64,000 nt of DNA from Lachnospiraceae bacterium UBA7026 (GTDB lineage Bacteria > Bacillota > Clostridia > Lachnospirales > Lachnospiraceae): NCBI GenBank assembly GCA_002494165.1, contig DLBH01000025.1:1-64000 (forward strand), given 5' to 3'. Below, in pieces: positions 1 through 8,309 of the stretch. The number at the start of each line of letters is the position of its first letter. The first letter of the stretch is position 1. The notes beneath the pieces are model-generated. The model saw nothing but the letters and a program-made list of their open reading frames with translations, did not search any database and had not been told where the DNA came from. Made by a program: the position numbers and the translations under genes.

Positions 1-342
1 ATCATAGGTTCCGCCGTCGCCGCCAAAAGCGATGAACTTATGGGTTTTCTTTACTTTGCCCTTTTTCTGCAGGGCCCGGTAGGCTGCCTCCACGCCGGAA
101 CAGGTAGCACCGGCATTCTCGAAGGCGTCATGGATGAAAGAATCCTTCCAGGCTGTGTAGGGATACATAAAGGAAGATACCTCAAGACAGCTGGTGGCAC
201 AGGTGATGACTGCCTCGTCTCCCTCGTGGAGACCACGGAGGACATTTCTTACACCAATGGTTGCGCCGCAGCCTGAGCACATTCTGTGACCGGGAGAGAA
301 ACGCTCTTCTTTATTTAAAGTCTGTTTCAGATTATATGCCAT
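1..342 (-). CDS. porB: 2-oxoacid (pyruvate):ferredoxin oxidoreductase beta subunit, 3' end outside window
   Basis: N-terminal 114 codons of the TPP-binding beta subunit, which decarboxylates pyruvate or a related 2-oxoacid and passes electrons to ferredoxin in the cytoplasm. A CSGCG motif at residues 22-26 and a Cys at 52 fit the cysteines holding the [4Fe-4S] cluster of this subunit, and GGDGG near residue 110 fits the TPP/Mg site. The ATG at 342 follows an AGGAGG that overlaps the stop of porA, so translation is probably coupled. It is the last gene of a porGDAB-ordered operon as in Thermotoga. Substrate (pyruvate or branched 2-oxoacid) cannot be fixed from sequence; pyruvate is the default guess. 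Confidence 0.9.
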   Translation of the reverse strand, partial: MAYNLKQTLNKEERFSPGHRMCSGCGATIGVRNVLRGLHEGDEAVITCATSCLEVSSFMYPYTAWKDSFIHDAFENAGATCSGVEAAYRALQKKGKVKKTHKFIAFGGDGGTYD

Positions 343-357
343 GATTATTTGACCTCC

Positions 358-1539
358 TTACTCTCTCACGGACAGGTAGCGGTAGAATTCACCGTTGTTG
401 CCTGTCTCCTGAATCTTCTGCAGGTCACGGAATACAGAAGTAAGACTCTCTACCGTAACATCGCGGCCTCCAAGGCCGTAACAGTAGTTGATTACTGCCG
501 GATGCAGGTTCTTATTATAGAGGGCGGTGCGGACCTCTGCCCCAAGGGGACCGCAGGAACCGTTGAAATCTTCACACCGGTCCATGATGGCCAGGTATTT
601 GACATTCTTTAAAGCTTCCGCAATCTCTTCTGAAGGGAAGGGGCGGAAGAGACGGATTTTGAGGATGCCTGCCTTGATTCCATGATCACGCAGGGCATCG
701 ACGGCATCTTTCGCTGTGCCGGCAGCGGATCCGATGATGACCATGGCAAGATCTGCGTCTTCCAGGCGGTATTCTTCGAAGAAACCGTAGGACCGGCCGG
801 AGATGGCTTCGAATTCCTTAGCCACTTCCAGAGTCACCTTCTTGGCATTGCGCAGGCCTTCTAACTGGGCCCGGCGGGCCTCCATCACATAATTGGTCAC
901 GGCATAAGGACCGTAGGCGATGGACTCATCATCCTTGAGCAGGTAGTGGTCCGGCTCATATTCACCGACAAAGTTCTTAACTACATCATCCTCCAGCAAT
1001 TCAATATTCTCTACGGCATGGCTGGTGATGAAGCCGTCCTGGCAGACCATGATGGGCAGCATGACGTCTTTGTGTTCGGCAATCCGGTAGGCCTGGACCA
1101 TATTGTCATAGGCCTCCTGGTTGTTCTCTGCAAAAATCTGGATCCAGCCTGTGTTGCGGGCACCCATGGCGTCAGAGTGATCACAGTTGATGTTGATCGG
1201 GCCGGAAAGGGCACGGCAGACTAAGGAGAGACAGATGGGCAGACGGTCGGAAGCAGCCACATTCAGGACCTCCCACATAAGGGCAAGGCCGCAGGAGGAG
1301 GTGGCTGTGATGGTGCGGGCACCGGCCGCCTCGGAGCCGATACAGGCACTCATGGCGGAGTGCTCACTCTCCACGGGAATGAAGACCGTGTCCACCTGAC
1401 CGTTGGATACATAAGAAGTAAAATACTGGGGAATCTCCGTGGAAGGAGTGATTGGGTAGGCCGGCATAACATCAGGGTTGATCTGACGCATGGCGGTTGC
1501 CACAGCTTCATTACCGGAGAGTCTTTCTTTGATAGCCAT
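358..1539 (-). CDS. porA: 2-oxoacid (pyruvate):ferredoxin oxidoreductase alpha subunit
   Basis: 393 residues, normal for the separate alpha subunit of four-subunit pyruvate/2-oxoacid:ferredoxin oxidoreductases. The YPITPSTEI motif near residue 28 is the signature of the pyrimidine-binding alpha domain, followed by VESEHSAMSACIGSEAAGAR, typical for the family. The C-terminal third (from about residue 260, VIIGSAAGTAKDAVDALR) is the transketolase-C-like domain. The gene lies between porD (stop of porD next to its start) and porB. Together the four proteins make the complex converting pyruvate and CoA to acetyl-CoA, CO2 and reduced ferredoxin, the central step of clostridial fermentation. Family is certain, 2-oxoacid specificity is inferred. 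Confidence 0.93.
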   Translation of the reverse strand: MAIKERLSGNEAVATAMRQINPDVMPAYPITPSTEIPQYFTSYVSNGQVDTVFIPVESEHSAMSACIGSEAAGARTITATSSCGLALMWEVLNVAASDRLPICLSLVCRALSGPININCDHSDAMGARNTGWIQIFAENNQEAYDNMVQAYRIAEHKDVMLPIMVCQDGFITSHAVENIELLEDDVVKNFVGEYEPDHYLLKDDESIAYGPYAVTNYVMEARRAQLEGLRNAKKVTLEVAKEFEAISGRSYGFFEEYRLEDADLAMVIIGSAAGTAKDAVDALRDHGIKAGILKIRLFRPFPSEEIAEALKNVKYLAIMDRCEDFNGSCGPLGAEVRTALYNKNLHPAVINYCYGLGGRDVTVESLTSVFRDLQKIQETGNNGEFYRYLSVRE

Positions 1540-1845
1540 TTATTTTACCCCCTTAAACATCAGGATTGCATCGAAAGGACAGGCCTTCTCACAGATGCCG
1601 CAGCCCTTGCAGTGATCAAGGTCAAAGTCAAGGCGGCGCCCGTTGACCACGGGAATGGCGCTGTCCGGACAGGCCGGAGCGCAGAGAAGACACTGTTTAC
1701 ATTTATCTTTGAGGAACTTGGGCGTGTCGATGCGCCACTCGCCGGTATTGAATTCCTCAGCGGTTGAGCTGCCCACGATGGTGCAGCCGAGAGTAAGGTC
1801 CTGCCACTTGACGTCAAGACCCAGCTTACTGATATCTGAAGCCAT
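1540..1845 (-). CDS. porD: 2-oxoacid:ferredoxin oxidoreductase delta subunit (2x[4Fe-4S] ferredoxin)
   Basis: 101 residues with two complete 4Fe-4S cluster motifs of CxxCxxCxxxCP type: Cys 49/52/55/59 and Cys 79/82/85/89. This is the electron-exit subunit of the four-subunit enzyme. The N-terminal 45 residues contain the conserved GEWR stretch seen in PorD proteins. Start and stop overlap neighbours: the ATG at 1845 shares a base with the porG stop codon and the stop abuts porA, so the four proteins are made from one message. Confidence 0.93.
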   Translation of the reverse strand: MASDISKLGLDVKWQDLTLGCTIVGSSTAEEFNTGEWRIDTPKFLKDKCKQCLLCAPACPDSAIPVVNGRRLDFDLDHCKGCGICEKACPFDAILMFKGVK

Positions 1846-2417
1846 TATCTTACCTCCTCTAAAGCCAGGGAGAGAGCCATCATATTACCTTCGATGACCT
1901 CGGGTTTGGAAGCGAATTTATGAGCGTAGGACTTACGCATCTCTTCCAGGAAAGTCTCGTCATCCATGACGCCGGAGACCTTGACGATGGCGGCAAGCAT
2001 GGGTGAGTTGGGAAAATATTTTCCCAGAGCTGTAATGGAAATCTTGCGTGCGTCAATGGTATAGACCCCGCCCTTATATCCGTTGAGCAAGGGAATCAGG
2101 GATTCCTTGCGCTGACTGGTATTAATAATAATCGCGCCGTCTTCTTTGAGGCCCTTGGTCACATCGACAGATTCGAGAAGCGTCTCGTCCACGACAACTA
2201 CGTAGTCCGGATCATATATATTAGAATGAACCCGGATCTTGTTCGCACTCAGACGATTGTAGGCTGTGATTGGTGCTCCCATACGCTCCGGGCCGTACTC
2301 AGGGAAACCCTGAACATAGAGACCGGTGCTGAAAGCAACATCCGCCAGGAGAAGGGCTGCTGTCTTGGCGCCCTGGCCTCCGCGGCCGTGCCATCTGATT
2401 TCCACTAAGTCTTTCAT
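1845..2417 (-). CDS. porG: 2-oxoacid:ferredoxin oxidoreductase gamma subunit
   Basis: 190 residues from the ATG at 2417, chosen because GGAGGATATC sits just upstream and because gamma subunits begin shortly before the conserved RWHGRGGQGAKTAA motif (here residues 8-21). The frame is open 20 codons further upstream but without a matching ribosome site. The gamma subunit forms the CoA-binding domain of the complex. First gene of the por operon; its message probably starts at the promoter near 2631-2659, about 215 bases upstream, leaving a long leader. Confidence 0.92.
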   Translation of the reverse strand: MKDLVEIRWHGRGGQGAKTAALLLADVAFSTGLYVQGFPEYGPERMGAPITAYNRLSANKIRVHSNIYDPDYVVVVDETLLESVDVTKGLKEDGAIIINTSQRKESLIPLLNGYKGGVYTIDARKISITALGKYFPNSPMLAAIVKVSGVMDDETFLEEMRKSYAHKFASKPEVIEGNMMALSLALEEVR

Positions 2418-2630
2418 GATATCCTCCATTCTAACTGACAAATAGTGTATTTGAGCCAGTGTGTCTTTAAAAACCAACTCAATGCTGCCTTAACCCTGTT
2501 GTAAATATCTGATTATGATGCAGGGAACCCTTCTAGCATAAGGGCTTAAAATATATGATCAGGAAAAGTCTTTGAAAATGTTTCCCCCCTGCATACAGCT
2601 GTCCGTGAGTTGTAGAAAAACAGCTTCACT

Positions 2631-2659
2631 ATTATAACACTCTTTAATTTGAATGTGAA
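2631..2659 (-). promoter_or_regulatory. sigma-A type promoter for porGDAB
   Basis: Read on the minus strand: TTCACA (2654-2659), 17-base spacer, TATAAT (2631-2636). An alternative TTGACT lies a few bases further upstream with a 22-base spacer. The gap 2418-2845 otherwise holds no gene-like frame; the 200-base leader between promoter and porG shows no riboswitch I recognise. Confidence 0.55.
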
Positions 2660-2845
2660 GTCAATATAAGTAAAAATTCTCATTTCCAAAGAAGTTGGGG
2701 CCTGATATAAGGGATATGGCCGCAAGGACAGAAAGGGGACTTGCTTTTTTTGATAGGAAGCCGGCCGCCTTTGTGTTATATTAGGGGACAAAGGCAAATA
2801 AAGAAGACATTATTTGCGGCAGCTTTGTTATAGGAGGTAGCTGGA

Positions 2846-4252
2846 ATGAATATAGATCAGAACACAGGGCTCATAGCCCTTTTCGGGGGCAGGGAGGCCG
2901 GCCGGCTCATGGGAGCCATGATGGAGGCCGGCTTCAGGGAGGCAGGTCTTGATTATCACTTTGCCACAATTCCCGTGGAAGAAGGAAAGATGGAGGATGT
3001 CGTCCGGGCAGCAGAGACATTTCACATGAAGGGCTTTAACCTGGACGGGCCCGCTGTCAGAGAAATCCTTCCCTATCTGGATATGATGTCCCCCTCCGCC
3101 TCTATCAGCGGGGAAGTTAATTCTGTCCGGGTTCAGGATGGTATGCTGATTGGGGAGAATTCCATAGGTAAGGGTCTGGTGTCCAGCCTTATGGAAACCG
3201 GTTTTTCCGTCCAGGGCAAGACCATCTGTATCCTGGGCAGTGGCCGGGCAGCCAGGGCAGTGGCTGTGGAGTGTGCCCTGTCCGGTGCGGACCGGATTGT
3301 GCTTTTGTGCAGGAACCGGGAAGAGGGGGAGAAAATAGCCTGGCTGACCTCCAGCCAGACCGACGCGGCCGTATTTGCCTGGGACTGGCAGCCGGGGACG
3401 GCCCTTCCTGAGGACAGCCAGGCCCTGATTAACTGTACGCCCCTAGGACTTACGGAGGCTTCCATGCCGGACCTGGACTATGGGCAGATTGGCCAGGGTA
3501 TGGTAGTCTGTGACATGGTTTTAGGACGGCCGGACACAGCCTTTCTGGCCCGCTGCAGGGACCGGGGGGCGGTGACTGTGGCCGGAATCGATATTATGAC
3601 AGCCCAGGCTTCCCTTAACTTCTTTCTGTGGACCGAGGCCATGTTTCCCAGGGACCTGATGAGGGAGGTTCTCCTGGAGGAGCTGACGGGAGAAAGACCG
3701 GGGGAGGAGCCCGCCCGTCCTGACCAGACCGGGTCGTCTGACGGACTCTCGGGCCATGATCTCCTGATAGAGAAAATGATGGAATATTACCAGGGAAAAC
3801 CAGGGCAGATTCAGTATTTCCTCAAGGTTTACCAGCTGGCGGACATGATTGGCCGGCGGGAAAGACTGGAGGAGGAGACCAGGGAGATCCTGGGAATCGC
3901 CGCTATCTTTTCAGCCATGGCCGGGGGGACCAGGGTGGACCAGGTCCTTCCCAGGGTAGGCCGGGTCTCTGGCTTTGAAGGAGCGGCAGAGGCGGAAGCC
4001 CTGCTCCGCAGGCTGGGCTATGAGGATATGGTGATAGACCGGGTCCTTTATCTGCTGGACAGCTGTTGTGACAAGAGGAGGCCTGACGGTCCTGACCAGC
4101 AGATTTTTAGGGAGGCTGTCTGTCTGGTCAGACTCTGTGACCAGGATCCGGACAGGGAGACCATAGACCGGGCCAGAAAAGAGTTCTTTTCCAGCCCGTC
4201 GGCCATCAGGCTTTTAGACCTTATGTTTGGAGGCCCGGAATCTGGGAAATGA
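2846..4252 (+). CDS. AroE-like Rossmann protein fused to an HD-like domain; both halves lack catalytic residues
   Basis: 468 residues. Residues 8-280 align by eye with shikimate dehydrogenase: GFN (63-65), PYLD..SP (75-82), GEVNSV, then an intact dinucleotide loop LGSGRAARA and the late INCTPLGL motif. But the shikimate-binding SxS is GGREAGR, the catalytic Lys of the NVTIPHK motif is gone (NLDGPAV), and the catalytic Asp of the N-T-D-G motif is replaced (NSIG). Residues 310-465 look like the clostridial HD domain that normally reads AAxxHDIGI; here it is AAIFSAMAGG, the later His pair is CC (DSCCDK), and the last Asp of EADFLV is EAVCLV. So both domains seem to be pseudoenzymes, perhaps a nucleotide-sensing or regulatory protein. 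Good AGGAGG-like site (TAGGAGGTAG) before the ATG. Confidence 0.75.
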   Translation: MNIDQNTGLIALFGGREAGRLMGAMMEAGFREAGLDYHFATIPVEEGKMEDVVRAAETFHMKGFNLDGPAVREILPYLDMMSPSASISGEVNSVRVQDGMLIGENSIGKGLVSSLMETGFSVQGKTICILGSGRAARAVAVECALSGADRIVLLCRNREEGEKIAWLTSSQTDAAVFAWDWQPGTALPEDSQALINCTPLGLTEASMPDLDYGQIGQGMVVCDMVLGRPDTAFLARCRDRGAVTVAGIDIMTAQASLNFFLWTEAMFPRDLMREVLLEELTGERPGEEPARPDQTGSSDGLSGHDLLIEKMMEYYQGKPGQIQYFLKVYQLADMIGRRERLEEETREILGIAAIFSAMAGGTRVDQVLPRVGRVSGFEGAAEAEALLRRLGYEDMVIDRVLYLLDSCCDKRRPDGPDQQIFREAVCLVRLCDQDPDRETIDRARKEFFSSPSAIRLLDLMFGGPESGK

Positions 4253-4384
4253 TGGAGGCAGCCCTGTGGATTCACCCTGGCTGGATGTAAGAGCAGCAGG
4301 CCGGGAACCTGCCTGGAAGAGTAGGAGGTCAACCGGACAACATCCGGACCCGGGGGATTCATAAATCCGGCCGGCGGTCCGGAG

Positions 4385-4413
4385 TTGTCAAGATGGACCG
4401 ATAATGGTATATT
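4385..4413 (+). promoter_or_regulatory. promoter for the cytidylyltransferase-epimerase pair
   Basis: TTGTCA (4385-4390), 17-base spacer, TATATT (4408-4413). A second TATAAT-like box lies about 20 bases downstream. The remaining part of the gap 4253-4569 contains no gene; it is rich in CCGG. Confidence 0.5.
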
Positions 4414-4569
4414 AAAATTAGCTTATAATGTGCTGATAACAGCTGGTCCGGTTCCGGTCCGGCCCACAGCCTGCGTGAGCCGGAGAATCTGAGAATAAGA
4501 CAGAGAACAATAATGTAAATTTAGCTGGTATCGAGTGACTGGCAGATTGGTAACAGGAGGTTTAATATT

Positions 4570-5286
4570 ATGAATGTAGCAATTATTATCGCTGGAGGAT
4601 CAGGACACCGGATGGGCCAGGATATCCCCAAACAGTTTATCAATGTCTATGATAAGCCGGTATTGATCTACACTCTTGAAGGATTTCAGAAGCATCCCCA
4701 GATTGATGCCATAGAGGTGGTATGTATTGAGGGCTGGCATGACATCGTATGGGCCTATGCCAAGCAGTTCAATATCGACAAGCTTAAGTGGATTGTGAAT
4801 GGAGGTAAGACCGGCCAGGAATCCATCCGTAATGGTGTGTATAATCTTGAGGGTATCTGTTCAGATGATGACACAGTGATTATCCATGATGGAATCAGGC
4901 CCCTGGTAGATGAGACCGTCCTGTCTGATCTGATTGTAAAATGTAAAAAATATGGGAATGCAGTGACATCCATGCCATACAATGAGCAGATTTTTGTGAT
5001 CGATGATGAGATTTCCACAGTAAAATATATCCCCAGGGAGACCCTTCGCCGGGTATCAACCCCCCAGGCCTACAAGTTCGGTAAGCTGGACTGGGCCTAC
5101 CATGAGGCTTTTGAAAAAGAGATCGGGATCTACGGGTCCTCCTATACTAATACCATGATGGTAGAGCTGGGCGAGAGATTGTATTTTGCCGCCGGTTCCG
5201 ACAAGAATATCAAGTTGACTACCAAGGATGATCTTGAGATGTTTAAGGCCTATCTGAATTCAGATAAGGATAACTGGCTTAAGTAA
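4570..5286 (+). CDS. IspD/TarI-family CTP:alditol-phosphate cytidylyltransferase
   Basis: 238 residues, usual length. The start AIIIAGGSGHRMG is the CTP-binding GxGxRMG loop, PKQF the conserved Lys, GGKTGQESIRNG and HDGIRPLV the central motifs, and the C-terminal NIKLTT closes the sugar-nucleotide site. IspD makes CDP-methylerythritol for isoprenoids; TarI makes CDP-ribitol for teichoic acid or capsule. HDG(I/V)RP rather than HDAARP and the downstream SDR epimerase/reductase gene 17 bases away favour the TarI side. No other teichoic acid, capsule or MEP gene is nearby. Own promoter upstream; ribosome site AGGAGG 9 bases before ATG. Confidence 0.8.
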   Translation: MNVAIIIAGGSGHRMGQDIPKQFINVYDKPVLIYTLEGFQKHPQIDAIEVVCIEGWHDIVWAYAKQFNIDKLKWIVNGGKTGQESIRNGVYNLEGICSDDDTVIIHDGIRPLVDETVLSDLIVKCKKYGNAVTSMPYNEQIFVIDDEISTVKYIPRETLRRVSTPQAYKFGKLDWAYHEAFEKEIGIYGSSYTNTMMVELGERLYFAAGSDKNIKLTTKDDLEMFKAYLNSDKDNWLK

Positions 5287-5303
5287 AGGACAGGATAAAA
5301 GAT

Positions 5304-6365
5304 ATGAAAGTTTATGAGAACCCCTTATATAAAGAAGACATAAGCAGGGCTGCCGCCCTGGACCTGCCCTGGGACAAGCTTAAGGACAAGGCGGTACTCA
5401 TTTCCGGTGCCAGTGGTCTGGTGGGCAGCTGTTTCATAGATGTGATAATGGAGCTTAACAGGTCTCAGAGTCTGAATTGTAAGATTTATGCCCTGGGCAG
5501 GAATGAGGCCAAGGCCAGGGCCAGGTTTGGCTACTGCCAGGACAGTGACCTCTTCCAGTTTATAGCCGCTGATATCAACAAGCCCCTGGTCCGGGATGAT
5601 ATAGGCAGGGTGGACTATGTTCTGCACCTGGCCAGTAATACCCATCCGGTGGCCTACGCCACTGACCCCATCGGGACAGTGACTACCAATATTATAGGAA
5701 CCTATAATATGCTTGATTTTGCGGTAGCCCATGAAGCTGTAAGAGTTGCCTTTGCTTCCTCCAACGAGATCTATGGTGAGAACCGGGGAGATGTGGAGAA
5801 GTTTGATGAGGACTACTGCGGCTATATCAATTCCAATACCATGAGGGCAGGATATCCGGAAAGCAAGAGATGCGGAGAGGCCCTCTGTCAGGCTTACATT
5901 CGTCAGAAGGGTCTTGATGTGGTCGTTCCCAGACTGACCAGGTCCTACGGACCTACCATGCTCATGAGCGATACCAAAGCCATCTCCCAGTTTATCCGCA
6001 AGGGTATTGCCGGGGAGGATATTGTATTGAAGAGTGAGGGTACCCAGTATTATTCCTACACCTATGTCATAGATGCGGTGACCGGTCTGCTGACCGTTCT
6101 TCTGTGCGGGGAATGCGGGGAAGCCTATAATATCTCCGATGATGCCTCAGACATCATGCTCAAAGACCTGGCGGCCATCATAGCGGACACAGCGGGGAAG
6201 AAGGTCGTTTTTGAGCTCCCTGACGCAGTGGAGGCAGCGGGCTTCAGCAAGGCTACCAAGGCCAGGCTGGAGAGTGCCAAGATCAACAAGCTGGGCTGGA
6301 AGGCGGCCTATGATATCAAGACAGGTCTGAGCCGTACCATCGAGATTCTTAAGACCCTGGATTGA
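5304..6365 (+). CDS. NAD-dependent epimerase/dehydratase (extended SDR)
   Basis: 353 residues. Residues 32-40 (ISGASGLVG) form the Rossmann loop, HLAS the second cofactor motif, and the catalytic YPESK lies near residue 190 after the Ser-rich ASSNEIYGE strand. The SYTYVIDAV segment near 250 resembles the substrate-binding region of UDP-sugar epimerases/decarboxylases. It is 17 bases behind the cytidylyltransferase, so it probably acts on the CDP-activated product or supplies its precursor. Exact reaction is not readable. Confidence 0.75.
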   Translation: MKVYENPLYKEDISRAAALDLPWDKLKDKAVLISGASGLVGSCFIDVIMELNRSQSLNCKIYALGRNEAKARARFGYCQDSDLFQFIAADINKPLVRDDIGRVDYVLHLASNTHPVAYATDPIGTVTTNIIGTYNMLDFAVAHEAVRVAFASSNEIYGENRGDVEKFDEDYCGYINSNTMRAGYPESKRCGEALCQAYIRQKGLDVVVPRLTRSYGPTMLMSDTKAISQFIRKGIAGEDIVLKSEGTQYYSYTYVIDAVTGLLTVLLCGECGEAYNISDDASDIMLKDLAAIIADTAGKKVVFELPDAVEAAGFSKATKARLESAKINKLGWKAAYDIKTGLSRTIEILKTLD

Positions 6366-6478
6366 CGGGCCTTGGGAGACGGGAATCTGGCTGGGGAGAG
6401 AAGTTTTCCCCGGCAAAGAAAGTAAAAGGGAAAATAAAGGCATAGAAATCACATAATACAGTCACAGTACAGACATAA

Positions 6479-6515
6479 AAAAGGACTGCAGTTCAGTGAA
6501 GACTGCAGTCCTTTT
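6479..6515. terminator. bidirectional terminator between the epimerase and the S1 gene
   Basis: Perfect 14-base inverted repeat (arms 6479-6492 and 6502-6515) with a 9-base loop, A-run before and T-run after, between two convergent genes. Confidence 0.85.
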
Positions 6516-6545
6516 CATTACTCTATGTACTTTATGGAAAGCTTC

Positions 6546-7487
6546 TTAGAGCTTGATGTCCTTTAAGAGGGCGCCAAGACCTGTTGTGGCATTACCTTCC
6601 TCTTTGTAGCTTGTCGGTCCGTTGTTATCTCTTCTGCGGGGAGCACGGTCACCGCGGTCACCACGCTGGGGACGCTCAGAGTTGGCATTCTCATCAGCTT
6701 GCTTGATGCTGAGGGAGATCTTGCCGTCAGCAACCTTGAGAACCTTAACCTTGACGTCCTGGCCCTCTTTCAGAACTTCGCCGGGAGCTTCAATTCTCTT
6801 GTGGGCAATCTGGGAAATGTGAACAAGACCGGAAACGCCATCGCCTAAATCGATGAAGGCACCGTAGGGCTTAAGAGAATCAACTTTACCCTCAAGGATG
6901 GAGCCGGGAACAACAGCGTTGATCTTAGCTTCACGGTCTTCACGACGCTTCTGGAAAAGCACTTCCTTTACGGAAAGGACAAGACGGTTCTTGGCCGGGT
7001 CAACGGTGATTACCTTAGCCTCTACATCCTTGCCAAGGAACTCATTGGTATCCTCAACGTAGCCGATAGCCAGATGGGAAGCCGGAATAAAGCCGCGGAG
7101 GCCTTCAACGTAAGCGATCACACCCTTATTAACGATACCGCCGATTTTGACTGGAATCACAGTTCCCTCATCAAGATACTTCTGAACGGTTTCCCATGCG
7201 ATTGCCTTTGCTGCATCCTTTACGGAAAGAGCTACATTGCCCTCACCGTCGTCTGCTGCGATAACAGTGGCCTTCAGGCTGTCGCCAACCTTTACGGACT
7301 GCATGTTAAAAGCGGGATCATCGCTGAAATTAGCTTTCTTTACGATGCCCTGTGCATGGTAATTGATGTCGAGCCAGGCTGCTTCTTCGTCAACAGCTGT
7401 GACGGTACCATCTACAACATCGCCTTCTTTGATCGGACGGAAGGACGCTTCAATCTCTTTCTCAAAATCTGCCATAGTTTCACTCAT
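6546..7487 (-). CDS. rpsA: 30S ribosomal protein S1-like RNA-binding protein (three S1 domains)
   Basis: 313 residues from the ATG at 7487, chosen for the AGAGGAAG ahead of it; the frame continues 15 codons upstream. Three S1 OB-fold domains are visible: about 20-90 (GDVVDGTVTAVDEEAAWLDI), 95-180, and 195-265 (GKVDSLKPYGAFIDLGDGVSGLVHISQ, the most canonical). The tail is Arg/Asp-rich (RGDRGDRAPRRR). E. coli S1 has six domains; short versions are the rule in Firmicutes, where the protein may not be a stable ribosomal protein. Single gene. Confidence 0.88.
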   Translation of the reverse strand: MSETMADFEKEIEASFRPIKEGDVVDGTVTAVDEEAAWLDINYHAQGIVKKANFSDDPAFNMQSVKVGDSLKATVIAADDGEGNVALSVKDAAKAIAWETVQKYLDEGTVIPVKIGGIVNKGVIAYVEGLRGFIPASHLAIGYVEDTNEFLGKDVEAKVITVDPAKNRLVLSVKEVLFQKRREDREAKINAVVPGSILEGKVDSLKPYGAFIDLGDGVSGLVHISQIAHKRIEAPGEVLKEGQDVKVKVLKVADGKISLSIKQADENANSERPQRGDRGDRAPRRRDNNGPTSYKEEGNATTGLGALLKDIKL

Positions 7488-7542
7488 AAAATACTTCCTC
7501 TTTTCTGTAGATTTTACACGCAGTAATCTCACGATAAGCTTT

Positions 7543-7578
7543 ATTATAGCATTATTTCCAATAAAACGGAACCGTCAA
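7543..7578 (-). promoter_or_regulatory. possible promoter of the S1-like gene
   Basis: On the minus strand a good TATAAT (7543-7548) is present, but the only good -35-like hexamer (TTGACG, 7573-7578) is 24 bases away; a poor TCCGTT is at the normal distance. The remaining gap to 7803 holds no gene-like frame. Confidence 0.3.
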
Positions 7579-7803
7579 TTTTAACAAAAGCAATTATTTA
7601 TGGGTCTTATGTATTCATAAAAGAATCATAAACAAAAGTCTGAAAGGACCAGGAAGGGGCAGGCCGGCTGCGGACAGCCTTCTGCCGGCGGCTCTTCTTG
7701 ATTTTCCCCGGTAAATAGATTATAGTTTTTCAAGAGGACTTAATGAGCCTGAGGCTGGTCCCGGGCTGTTTTATTTATTAACCGGATGGAAGAAAGGACA
7801 TTT

Positions 7804-8208
7804 ATGACTGGATCTGATAAAAAACTGGAAACCGGAATACATTTGACCATGAGAGAAGAAGTGACAGAGGCCAGGGCGGCCAGAACTTTAGGCAGCGGCA
7901 GCCTGATGGTTTACGGGACACCGGCCATGCTGCTTTTAGTGGAGAGGACGGCGGTGGCCCTTCTTGAGGGTAGGCTGGACCCGGCCATGACCACTGTGGG
8001 CACAAGGCTTAATATGGATCATGTCTCGGCCACACCCCTGGGGGCTGAGGTCAGCTGTCAGGTGGTGCTGGAGAATATTGACAGGAAAAAGCTGACATTT
8101 TCCGTGGAGGTCTCTGACCAGGCAGGTTTAATCGGTAAAGGGATCCACGAAAGGTTTATCGTTGACGGGGCCCGTTTTCAGAAAAAGGCTGATGAGAAGT
8201 TTCTTTAA
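7804..8208 (+). CDS. FlK-like hot-dog thioesterase
   Basis: 134 residues from the ATG at 7804, preferred over 7786 because AAAGGA precedes it at the right distance. The order GTPAM ... LVER ... NMDHVSATPLG matches the Thr, Glu and His of the fluoroacetyl-CoA thioesterase (FlK) family of hot-dog proteins. In non-fluoroacetate bacteria these small proteins are thought to hydrolyse short acyl-CoAs; the natural substrate is unknown. The stop codon overlaps the first copy of a 14-base tandem repeat. Confidence 0.75.
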   Translation: MTGSDKKLETGIHLTMREEVTEARAARTLGSGSLMVYGTPAMLLLVERTAVALLEGRLDPAMTTVGTRLNMDHVSATPLGAEVSCQVVLENIDRKKLTFSVEVSDQAGLIGKGIHERFIVDGARFQKKADEKFL

Positions 8209-8305
8209 AAGGAAGCAGACAAAAGGAAGCAGACAAAAGGAAGCAGACAAAAAAAAGCAGACAAAAAAAAGCAGACAAAAGAAAACAGACAAAAGGAAGA
8301 CAGAC
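8207..8305 (+). repeat. seven-copy 14-base tandem repeat after the thioesterase gene
   Basis: Unit AAAAGGAAGCAGAC; three perfect copies from 8207, then variants with A-rich changes, seven in all. It fills the whole gap up to the start of the pseudouridine synthase and supplies purine-rich sequence just before its start. Confidence 0.9.
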
Positions 8306-8309
8306 AAGG

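Noticed and set aside
2546..2797. 83-residue minus-strand frame in the por upstream region
   Set aside because: It covers the por promoter, has no ribosome site and does not resemble a protein.
4570..5286. Naming the cytidylyltransferase ispD
   Set aside because: HDGIRP rather than HDAARP and the adjacent SDR gene favour the TarI side; left without a symbol.
8207..8305. Lys/Gln-rich peptide across the 14-base repeat
   Set aside because: The frame exists only because the 14-base unit lacks stops; it overlaps the thioesterase end and the start of the pseudouridine synthase gene and has no ribosome site.
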